NCBI RefSeq assembly: GCF_000002235.5 | Contig: NW_022145601.1 | Location: forward strand, 24,035,389-24,099,388 | Direction: 5' to 3' | DNA: 64,000 nt | DNA from: Strongylocentrotus purpuratus | Lineage: Eukaryota > Echinodermata > Echinoidea > Camarodonta > Strongylocentrotidae | In this document: positions 55,080 to 64,000 of the stretch, one piece after another | How positions within the stretch are numbered: the first letter of the stretch is position 1 | Layout of the letters: each line of letters opens with the position of its first letter | Made by a program: the position numbers and the translations under genes | The notes under the pieces: generated by a model | The model's input: the letters and a program-made list of their open reading frames with translations, nothing else | The model's database searches: none | Told to the model about the DNA's origin: nothing

Positions 55080-56117
55080 TAGACGATAGGATTGTGAGAC
55101 ATTTGAAGGTTGGAGAAAGTCTTAAAAGTTGACATAAGTTCTTGCCAATTTATAACAATCAGAAGTGCATGGTACTTTTCATAAAGATTGTCTTTGATTA
55201 TATATTTAATGAATGATTTTAGCAGCCAAAGAAATTACTCAAATTTAGGAGCAGTAACAAAATGCTCCCTTATGATTTATGCAAACACACCACTAAATTC
55301 AATCAGTATCCTAATTGGGAGTATTCATGTATTCTACAGAAGAATTAAGATAATGCTGCATCGTTATGATTGCTAATTATAAACATTTAAATTGCAGAAA
55401 TAAGCATAACACACATCTCAAATTTACAGCTGTAAATTGTTTGTTTGGGAAACCTTTCCAATTACTGGCTGCTAAATGCTAATGCCATTAACTGGCAGTA
55501 ATTGGTACAGTGTAATAGGTTTCATTCACTGTCTGATCTAAAAACGTCCATTGTACACTGAACAATTGCACAGAATTTGGCTAAAGTCCACCAAGATGAA
55601 CATGCACTCTTCACATTCTGTAACTTTTATTGCTGTGAGTTAAATAACAATTTGCTCTAAGTCTGAACAAATAAGGATTGATCAGATATATGGTGCAGTA
55701 AACCGCTGCACACATGTACACATGAATGACTGATGTGTGCAACAAAGGACTTGAGCTCTAGCTGTGTTATAATAAACAGAAATGTGAAGTTATCACACGT
55801 TAAACCATCATTTAATCTTAAAAAAAAACACTGCAGCTTTGCCACGTCACATATCTGAACGTCTGAATGAGCCTCTACTATGGCAAAATGAAATGCATTT
55901 TTTTTTCTTCTTTCTTCTTCATTTTAATGACCATTGCTTAACTACTGTACAACTGTACTATATATAGTGGAATTTATTCATGAGCTTTGTGGCGTGCTCA
56001 TTGATGCAATTACCTATCATTTGAGAAAATAAAAATATTTTCATCAGTTTCATGCAATACCATGTAATAGAATAAAATCTTCATATAAAATACAATTTTC
56101 ATTGGTCAATTATTTGC
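55080..56117. other. Intergenic, nothing recognised
   Basis: A loose inverted pair CCAATTACTGGCTGC / GGCAGTAATTGG at 55459-55506. Otherwise AT-rich DNA without genes. Confidence 0.45.
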
Positions 56118-56339
56118 ATTAAAGGTAATACAAAGTTTTGGGAATTTTTGAAAATTAATATCATGACCTTGAGAGGGAGCTATACAACATGTAGAGTTTA
56201 TTATTTACAATTTAATAACTTTAGACTCGATTTCAACCGCGACAACGATCACTGAATATTATAGGATCGCATATGCTTCCAATATGTTCATTTGAACCAA
56301 ATTCATGACCCCATACCAAAACTTTGTATTACCTTTAAT
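56118..56339. repeat. MITE with 24-bp perfect TIRs
   Basis: The left TIR 56118-56141 (starting ATTAAAGGTAATACAAAG) is exactly inverted at 56316-56339. 222 bp, non-coding, AT-rich interior. The ATTAAAGGTA end type is shared with 17140. Confidence 0.9.
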
Positions 56340-57195
56340 AAAACAAATAAAAGAACATAACAAAAAGACAACTTATGATATAAAAAGACAGACTCTTATA
56401 TATGTAAACACATTTTCTCTGATGACACAGGAGCAAAAGTGTATTTCTCGATGAGATACATATACTACGGTACTTGAAATACATTTACATGCATGAATGT
56501 ACATGTACTTTTTTCTTTTGATTGCACCAATCACCTGGAAATTATAATATGTGTGTATGGCTAGAAATGGAATAAATGAACCTAAAAAACCCTTTTCCTG
56601 GCATTTTATAGGTAAACTTTTAAGGAGTATGAAGAAAATAAAGGATAAAATAAACCTGCGAATAGGCCTCGCACAGAACCCAAATCTGACCTACTGTAGC
56701 CTACAAAATGAACATGTATGCAAGTGTGTACGTACATTTTATGCGTATACTCAACAAGACATGTTATTGTTCACTGAGAACGTATTTAAATTCCAACATC
56801 TCTTTGCAGAAGTAATACTTGACACTCATAATTTGAATACAGTGCAGCCACATAGAACCCATTTATACACCAAGAGCAAAACATGTTTGTGTGCTTGGTA
56901 CACATTAAAATAGGGGTATAAGTTTGAGCAAATAACTACACAAATACTGGCAATCCATACCTAGTACTACATTCATCAAATATGTCGTGAATAAATATAA
57001 TTCATGACCAAAAAAAAATAAGACTACAAACAAACATGACTTTGGCGTGCAGTCTATGGTGGAATAACATTATAAATGTTCATGAAATGTACAACAAAAT
57101 TGTAAAAACTAAAAATAATTTATTCAATTACTACATTTACAAATTTTTAAAAAAATCAGAGAATGAATGAGAGGGAATATATATGGCAACCCATT
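56340..57195. other. Intergenic, one unassigned open frame
   Basis: A + strand frame of 120 codons at 56551-56913 begins MCMARNGINEPKKP. It has no recognisable domain and base composition like its surroundings; not called a gene. Confidence 0.4.
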
Positions 57196-57826
57196 AACCC
57201 TTGTAAAAAGTTCATTTAAGTGAAAGCAGAAAATTTAGAAAAACAGAATGGCGAAAGTTTGAAACAAATCCGACGAATAATGAGACAGTTATGAGTGTTT
57301 GAAATATGAGATAACTTCAGCTATGTTAATCTTAAATTGGCAATTTTGTCAGTGGACATTGCGACGGATACAGGCGTGTACGCAGGGGGGGGGGGGGGGG
57401 GGTGTTTGGGGGGTTAAACCCCCCCTTTGGTATTCTTATATGTGTGAACCCCCCTAAAAAAATCCCTAAAATCCCTTTTTCTCCAAAGTGCCTTCACCCT
57501 TGAGGCACTACTCAAAATATATGATGGAGAGTATATTATTACAGGTCCTCTAAAAAGAGAAGACCGTCACGAGTCATACAATTTTGAAAATTTGAAATTT
57601 TAGAAATTTTGTGTGTTTGAAAAAATGGGAAAATTGTCAGCCACTACATCACATAGACCTATTCAGCCAATTTGAAGAGCCCATACATAGTGATTGTAAT
57701 TTTCAAAAATGTGTAACTCATTAACTATCTCATTTTTCGTCTGATTTCATTCAAACTTTCATGATTCTCTGTATTTTCTGCTTTTTTCTAGAGTAGTTTT
57801 CTAACTAGATTGAATTTCCCTTTAAT
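57195..57826. repeat. TIR element interrupted by a poly-G-bearing insert
   Basis: Arms 57228-57315 and 57705-57790 are inverted (AGCAGAAAATTTAGA..., CGAAAGTTTGAA, CGACGAATAATGAGA against their complements). Between them at 57370-57420 is GGCGTGTACGCAGG with a G run of about 18, an hAT-like end, so a second element probably sits inside. Confidence 0.6.
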
Positions 57827-57829
57827 AAT

Positions 57830-58430
57830 TACATATCATAGTACATTGCACAATCACTACCAATTGTCAAACACTCCAGCTGCATTGTTTGGTCAGCTGT
57901 TATAGCGATCCCTTTTCCTTGACACCACTCCATGTACACATATGGTGGAATAATTGAATAATAAAAAAGAATACCGGTTGTTCAGCATGCTTAATCATAA
58001 TCAATATGATGGGAGCTCAAGGTCACCTGACACTATACTGCTGATAAATCAATAAATCGTGCTGAATTTGATTTAATTTTTAAAGTGTACCAATCATTTT
58101 GTGCAAGGCTAGAATGTATCAAATAAGCCTTCATTATACGCCAGTGGATAAGGAGTGGCAAGGAAAATAAAGAACATACACTGCACGCTTGGAACCCAAG
58201 TCCAACTTGGGCCCTATTCTATGCGTATACAGTGTACATGTGTAAAATAGTCATTGTTATATTCATCAGGAGTGTAAAAACACACAGTACTCTTCATAGA
58301 AGATATAATTTGAGTTCATACTTTTAATATAGTATATTTGTACATGTCATCCTACGAGTCATGACTGACCCTTTATATTGATGTTGAAGTTCCAACCACT
58401 TCTATACTGGGCATAGGGATCTGCTGTGCA
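57830..58430. other. Intergenic, nothing recognised
   Basis: No gene or clear repeat. Confidence 0.45.
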
Positions 58431-58742
58431 GGGGGGTGTTTCACAAAAATCTGAAGTCAAACTTAACTCTAAGTTGGACTTAAAAGTTATGGAGAGCCAT
58501 TTGTAGCCTTAAAATAAAATATATTTAAAAGTGAAAATTCAAGTATTTTAGACTTTTTATAAATTCCACATCAAGAACATGAAATCTCCTTGATAATATA
58601 AAATATGAATCATTTTAATCAACATTTTATGCCATTCAAAATAACTTTTACAAAATATTTTCATAGATGCTAACGGCTTTCCATAATTGTTAAGTCCAAC
58701 TAAGAGATAAGTTTAACTGGATCTTTGTGAAACACCCCCCAG
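58431..58742. repeat. 'GGGGGTGTTTCAC' TIR element, copy 2
   Basis: GGGGGGTGTTTCACAAAAAT and AAGTTGGACTTAAAAGTTAT are inverted at the right (GTTAAGTCCAACT, TTTGTGAAACACCCCCC). Same family as 20522-20812. Confidence 0.8.
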
Positions 58743-58769
58743 ATATTCAACCCAATAATCTGGATAACC

Positions 58770-58770
58770 A

Positions 58771-58803
<33 letters not shown>

Positions 58804-58870
58804 TATCATACACTATAATATATATCATACACCATAATATATCATACACAACATAATATGAAACATGGAT
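58770..58870. repeat. AT-rich microsatellite
   Basis: TA repeat at 58771-58803 and then about three CATACACNATAATATAT units. Confidence 0.85.
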
Positions 58871-59179
58871 ACGTGAAATTCTACGTTGAGAACTTTGAAC
58901 TAATATTGTACAAAGTTATGTACATATCTACATGTAAGGCCATCTTTAAATGTTACAGAGTTTAAAATATATATAAAATTACAACTATAACAAAAACCCC
59001 TTCTCATTTGCTAAAGCTGTGAACAAGAGGGGCAGTAATGACAAATCTTTTCTCACTAAGCCTTATGTTGTGGATACGGTTTGGTCCCATTTATTGGAAA
59101 TTGAGTCAGTAATTATCATTGAAATACTGTGGTACAGTTACCTGTATTATATGTAGGCTTGCGGGTGCACCATGTTAGA

Positions 59180-59400
59180 GAGAGGGAGGATTGTGGAGTC
59201 CTAAAATGGACTCTCTGTAATCTTTCTTGAGGGTGTGTAGTCCTGAAAAGGACAGTTGTTGTAGTCTTGAAAAAGACTGTTGGTTATCTTTCTTAGCTTA
59301 TAGTTCTAAGGAGAATTAACTATAGCGCTTGGAGAGGATGAGTGGCTCGACGTTTCGAACAGGTTGACTATTCGTCGTCAGGAGTGGAGAATAGCTGGCG
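59180..59400 (-). repeat. 'AGTCCTGAAAAGGACT' repeat with GAAACGTCGAGCC hairpin
   Basis: Several GTAGTCCTGAAAAGGACAGT-type units at 59245-59290, then on the minus strand CCTGACGACGAATAG...CTGTTCGAAACGTCGAGCC (59340-59382). The latter folds as nested GACG/CGTC and CGAA/TTCG. Its mate lies inverted at 16672-16815. Similar motifs are found at the ends of Penelope-like elements; that link is from memory and weak. Confidence 0.4.
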
Positions 59401-59730
59401 TGCGTGAGCTCACGCACGGAACTTGATTAAATTTACTCGATGTTATAAACCATGAACGATCATAGGGTGAGTGCGATAAATACCAGTACTCAAAGTTTTA
59501 TGTGCCTTGCGAAAGCATTCAGCTCTGCAGTCATGCCAGCTTGTAGTTTTATTAAATTTCAAATACTCGTTGTTTTGGTGTCCCATGAACTCTCATAAAC
59601 ATTGTTGTTGGTGGGTTTATCCATCGATTCCGATGATTTCCACCAGGCTGTGTGTGAGGGCGTCTTTCTCTCACTTCTGCTGCTCTACGCTTCTGTGATG
59701 CTGATACTCATAATCATGAGTGGATCATGG

Positions 59731-59736
59731 TTTATT
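59731..59736 (-). terminator. Possible poly(A) signal of the COSMC-like gene
   Basis: AATAAA on the minus strand, 78 bp after the stop codon at 59814. Placement fits; not proven. Confidence 0.4.
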
Positions 59737-59813
59737 ACCTTAGATTTTTGTTTGCAAAGTTGTAGTTTATAACTTTTTTTTCCAATTGCAAAAGATTTAG
59801 GGTGGCTTTAGGG

Positions 59814-62110
59814 CTATTCAATCTCTGCTGCCTTCTGCTCCGCTGTGCAGGCATAGTTGCCGATTCCAAAGGGTCTCATATGGTAGACCATGTAGTCCAT
59901 TAGGTATAGAGTGTTTGGTCTCAGGTTGTGAAAGCTTACAGGGTAGTCTCGACAGCAGTCCTCTTGTCCCTAAACAGCCCAAACAAAATGAAAAATTACA
60001 ACAAATTATTAAACATACATGTACATGTAGGAGCTGGAGCTCATTTTGTTGACAGATTATCAACAGCCTTACCCTGTGTCATCATAAAAATTGGGAATTT
60101 CTCAATTTTTTCTTCATTTTCTGAAAGACCATTAAAAAAATTATGTCCAAATGTCGAAAACCAATTGAATATGTTAAGTATTGGCTGAGATATGACAATC
60201 TGAATAAAAATATATCCGATAGGAACTCAGTGTTATATTGATGTGGCTCATAATGTTATGAGCCAGAGCAATAAAACACTGAGTTCCTATAGGAAATAGA
60301 TTTTTGATGACGTCACACTTCCCCACTCTATTCTCCCCCAAAAGAAGACAACCTTGGATGTACACTTTTACTGTATACCGTACACACACTACAAAGAATA
60401 ATATCCTTGAAAAAATTAGCATGGATATAGTGAACATTGTCAAGATATCATGATGCATGTAAAACTCATCTCTGGAAATTCATTATTAATTAAATTTGAC
60501 AGAAAAGCCTCAAAATCTGTTTTAGCCTTCAACATGGGTTAGATTTGTTTACTAATTTTTGCATGCTTTTTATACAAAAGTTTCTCTTGATGACTAAAGC
60601 TTGCCAGAGGCTACTGAGTCCTGACATTCCATTAACAGAGATGTTATTATGCATAGGTTAATCAAATAGCTGGTAACCAAGAGTTTGAGAGAGTATACAC
60701 GTGTAAATTGAAATACATTTGTGAACAGGATACATTTATTGGGTTTTTATTAATTAAGGATTAGAACTAAGGCACAGGTACATGTATAGTATCTGGTCCA
60801 TGGTTAAAGATAAAGGCCCGAATTCACAAAGGAGGTTTGTTGACAAACCTTGGTTTATGTACGTCATATGACGCGTTATGACGCATTTTTTACAAACCTG
60901 GTTTGTAAAAATGCGTCAAAATGCGTCAATTGACGCACGAAAACCTTGGTTTGTCGACAAACCTTCTTTGTGAATTCGGGCCATGGAGTTTGCTTAGTGT
61001 TAGATACATGTAGTGAATGCAGAGCAATCGTCGCCAAAAACCAAGCAGGACTGTATACATGTACATGTACTTTATTTGCTGGTGTTGAGTCAAACTTACC
61101 ATTTTCTCTGGATTGTCAATATATCTCCATGCCCAGTCTAAGGACTGGTGAGCATTCATCGGTAATGAAGGTTTCACTAGAACCATCTGGAAACGACTGA
61201 CCCCATCGCCATCTCGACCATCTTGACTCGATGAGATTCCAGCTCTTTTCAGGCATGCTTCAAGCTCATTGAAGTCCTGCATACCTCCATAGCGGCTTCC
61301 ACACTCCGGAAAGATCTCTACGGCTTTGACGGCGGCCTCTTTGCTCAGAGCCACTATGGAACCGCGCTGGTTTGTACTGGTTAAGACGTGCCCTGCGAAG
61401 CCCTGGATCCGTGACTGGTGCATAAGCAGCATGTAGCGAAAGTTTTCCACGACTAAAAAGGTATCATGTTCTACCTTCACGTACCAGTCATAATCAGGGT
61501 GGTTGCTTACAACGTAGCTCATGACCTTCTTCGTCCGCTCCCATGAATTTGCAGGCCCCTCAGGCAGGCCGGCATTCTTCACATTATATTTCTCGTCGTC
61601 TGTATTGCTCAACATGACAAAGTCATTGCAGTGCGACGTCCATGACTGAAACGAAGATTTACCAAACGAATTTATACTTGATTTCCCGATCGTGATGACG
61701 CAAAAGACTGATAAGGCTGACTTTAACTTATCGGCATCATGTTCAGGATCAAACATCTCCCAACTTGCCAGCTCGAGTTGTTCCTTCGCTTTCAGGGATC
61801 CCGTGGCGGAATTCGGGAGTGGTTTATCAAATTTGAGATAGAAACTGTTTCCACCGACCCCGTATTTTAATGGCTCTTTGCCGATTCCTGCTTGAACACT
61901 GCCACTGTGGCTCATATTGTTTGTTTTTTGTCCACGCTGGATTCCTGTCATCCTCTCTATTCTATGTTCCTTATCATCTTCTAACCTGAAATGAGATTTG
62001 AATTTGGTGTCGAGAACAGTCGAGTAGTCTTCGTACTTGCTCCAAATGATGGCAAACATCACTCCGGCAACGAGGCCGAGTGCGAGCGACAGGATTCTAC
62101 TCACTACCAT
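59814..62110 (-). CDS. C1GALT1/COSMC-family protein (C1GALT1C1-like), 388 aa
   Basis: Minus-strand coding exons 62110-61100 (337 codons) and 59969-59814, joined phase 0 (ATG|GTAAGT ... TTTAG|GGACAAG). It is a type II Golgi/ER membrane protein: short N-terminus, hydrophobic 5-23 (ILSLALGLVAGVMFAIIW), stem to about 130, then the GT31 T-synthase fold. T-synthase adds beta1,3-Gal to GalNAc-O-Ser/Thr; COSMC is its chaperone. Visible: FCVIT (136-140), DWYVKVEHDTFLVVENFRYM (208-227) where T-synthase has DDD, C270...GGM (275-277), ACLKRAG (285-291), and CC (342-343) followed by PVSFHNLRPN. The GGM/CLKxAG segment and HNLRPN-x-LYLMDYMVY resemble COSMC; the E-H-D triad keeps an acidic x acidic pattern, so catalysis is not excluded. 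Upstream, TTTCAG at 62176 is a likely 5' UTR acceptor. Confidence 0.85.
60085..60335. repeat. 'TTCCTATAG' foldback family, copy 3
   Basis: Palindrome centred near 60257 (GGCTCATAATGTTATGAGCC), with AACTCAGTGTT / AACACTGAGTT and TTGGCTGAGATATGACA as in 52955. In the intron of the COSMC-like gene. Confidence 0.75.
60815..60982. repeat. 'AATTCACAAAGGAGG' hairpin MITE, copy 2
   Basis: GGCCCGAATTCACAAAGGAG and GTTTGTTGACAAACC are inverted at the right (GGTTTGTCGACAAACC, TCTTTGTGAATTCGGGCC); CAAACCTGGTTTG sits at the centre. The frame of the COSMC-like exon reads through the intron into this MITE before a stop, so an unspliced product would end in MITE sequence. Confidence 0.85.
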
Positions 62111-62175
62111 CTTGGAATCTTTCTGATGTGTTACACTATCAATTTCCAGTTACTTCCCATCATCGGTTACACGGC
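62111..62175 (-). other. Probable 5' UTR part of the COSMC-like first coding exon
   Basis: Minus strand AATTTAATATTTCAG|GCCGTG gives a splice acceptor 65 bp ahead of the ATG. A donor-like GTAAGT at 63874-63869 could end a non-coding exon 1 (about 63990-63875). If right, the intron 63874-62176 contains the TIR element below. Confidence 0.4.
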
Positions 62176-62642
62176 CTGAAATATTAAATTGAAATTATAC
62201 ATTTACATATTGTACACACACATCAATGTTTTAAGTACAATATACGACTGAAGATGTGTGCAATCGCAAATACATGCAGTGTATGCGAAAATGCCTTCCT
62301 TTTAGGCCTACGTACTTTACAACAATAACAATCAGTGTAAAAAGGCGCGTGCGGAGGGTGTCTGTAAATTTTGCAAGTCCCTATGCAAAACTTAGCATAC
62401 TAAATTCATAGCTATTATCGTAAAGTCAGCATCAAATTGGCAATATGAAATCTCAAATCTGACATTTTCATGTACGCAGCATGTATTTGCGATTGCAGCA
62501 GAATGAACATAGCAGACTCTCGTCAGACGTCAGCTTGGCTGTACTATAATGGTAATCACATCTGTTAGCTCATTATTATCGAAAACATGTGAGATAGATA
62601 TCTATTTAATATATTAGTCTAGATCTAGTAGATCTAGATCTA

Positions 62643-63417
62643 GAGTAAAGGAGCCCGTAATCGGCCAGCTCCCGTTTTCGGCCGATTGGTTGGATGCAAG
62701 GTAAAATCACTCTAAAATACATCGCATAATAGCATAACACATATCCCACACAAACCATACCATGCCAGTGTCACTGAAGAACCACATTTGCAATGGAAAA
62801 TATATCCTAAAATATCACATTTTAGCGATGTAATCGCCGGTCCCGCTACCCAAATCTGAAAAATCGAGTATCTTACGCGTGTCTGTAAGAAATATGGGTA
62901 CCATAAAATGAGCTTTATTTCAAGTATTTTTCAGATTCAAAGCCCGATTTTGTGCTGGTCGCAAGCTCGAAAGTATCTCATCGCATGTATTAAATCAATG
63001 CAGCCGCACACCGCGACGCACACACGATATCTCTGTCTAATTCAGATTCCAACTTCCGATCACCGCTGTGCCCGTCTTCGGCCAGGCGAGCACCAGGGAG
63101 CTCCGGCGTGGGATACCTGCTCCGCCCGCTTGTGCTGTACATCAGCGCGGAAACGCACGGCGCGCGCGAGCGCTTCCTATTGACTTTGTACATGCGGCCG
63201 TAAACTGAAACGCTCGGCCGATAACGGGCTCCAAAACAGTGAAAATTGAAATGAATAGTGTCATGGCAATTCGTGATTTTTTTCTGGGATTCTTTTTTTG
63301 TTTAAATAATAATAATATTTGCTTCATGATTGAACAAGAAATGATAATAAATAGGAAGTAAAGAGTCCTAAAAATAGGATTTTGTCTTAAGTGGCCGAAA
63401 ACGGGCTCCTTTACTCT
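62643..63417. mobile_element. 775-bp TIR element with TA borders, GC-rich interior
   Basis: GAGTAAAGGAGCCCG at the left is inverted as CGGGCTCCTTTACTC at the right, each flanked by TA. CCCGTTTTCGGCCGATTGG and CTCGGCCGATAACGGGCTCC add sub-terminal inverted units. The interior 63040-63240 is much more GC-rich than the rest of the window but no transposase is evident. Probably a non-autonomous Tc1/mariner-type or similar element. Confidence 0.75.
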
Positions 63418-63420
63418 ATA

Positions 63421-64000
63421 TCATTTTGTGGTGAGTTTGAAACCCAGGCCCAGGTGCCAAAGAAGAGAGCGTACATTGACAATGTATTTTCTGTTCTACA
63501 TTTCTAGGGCGTCTTTCAGGCTAATTAAAGTAGTGTAAGGATACGGTCTAAGTTACAAGTTATGTTATCCACATGACCACATCCATGTCCACGCCCCCCT
63601 CACTCGTCTCACTGGAGCTGGCCCTGGCGCTGGCATGGGTCTCAGCTCAGCGTTCGCTGCAGTGGTACGGCTACGACTGCCTGGATCTGGACGCCTCAGC
63701 CTCCGGCAGCTCGCCCGGCGAACAATAACACGCACACTCATACACAACATACAAACTCAAACAAGTCATTTCCTATTCTTAAAGCACGGTTTTTCTTTCA
63801 GATTGAAGCAAGGTGTTCGACTGATCTTATAGAATCTAGGTTTCATTACAAATAAAGCAAGAAAAACGACTTACTAACATCCAGAGGAATACTTTCCTCC
63901 GTGACGGAAAGTTGCTTGTGTACATCAACGCTCAGTAGGCTATTTAACTATCAATAAGATTAACGTCGAGTCTAGAAAACATTTCGGCGTTAGCATAACT
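63421..64000. other. 5' flank of the COSMC-like gene; GC-rich patch
   Basis: 63570-63730 is GC-rich and contains a 51-codon + strand frame (MTTSMSTPPSLVSLELALAL start, at 63573) ending at TAA 63728; the opposite strand is also open. It could be a promoter or CpG-rich first exon region. No assignment. Confidence 0.35.

Overview
This is a metazoan genomic window: AT-rich, with spliced genes (GT-AG introns, one likely GC-AG), no operons, and a very dense load of short inverted-repeat transposons, SINEs, microsatellites and poly-C/poly-G runs. The repeat style (SINE tails of the 'gcgctatataaaagc' type followed by ATT-rich DNA, a Helitron carrying internal tandem repeats, TTAA- and TA-flanked MITEs) and the protein resemblances suggest a marine deuterostome invertebrate, most likely an echinoderm. 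That placement is inference; no species can be named from the sequence.

Four host genes can be supported. (1) + strand, 8498-22046: a 14-exon gene for a 718-residue protein with a long helical N-terminal part, about three TPRs and a C-terminal MYND zinc finger; I do not recognise an established family. (2) + strand, 33534-34652: a single-exon class A (rhodopsin-like) GPCR of 372 residues, preceded by about 1.1 kb of degenerate 20-bp tandem repeat ending at its start codon. (3) - strand, 52279-40740: an 11-exon FTSJ1/TRM7 tRNA 2'-O-methyltransferase whose last exon adds about 394 low-complexity residues to a normal ~300-residue enzyme. (4) - strand, 62110-59814: a two-coding-exon C1GALT1/COSMC-family protein, type II membrane, COSMC-like in its C-terminal half.

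Layout: 1-8 kb holds decayed LINE pieces (Tx1/L1-like C-terminus; RNase H fragment), a compound foldback and several MITEs. 8.5-22 kb is the TPR-MYND gene, its introns full of MITEs, a Helitron and SINE pieces; 22-25 kb downstream holds two tandem-repeat systems. 25-32 kb has nested MITEs and an 820-bp foldback. 32.4-34.7 kb is the repeat array plus GPCR. 35-38.7 kb is a block of serial duplications with CT tracts and a 7SL-like SINE. 40.7-52.3 kb is FTSJ1. 52.3-59.8 kb is largely intergenic with MITEs. 59.8-64 kb holds the COSMC-like gene and a 775-bp TIR element in its probable first intron.

The genes show no functional clustering. The unusual features are the FTSJ1 extension, the repeat array ahead of the GPCR, the 7SL-like SINE dated by an uninserted duplicate, the TIR element with a telomere-like core, and a hairpin MITE whose three copies all lie inside other MITEs. 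All exon boundaries were read by eye from splice signals and frame continuity.
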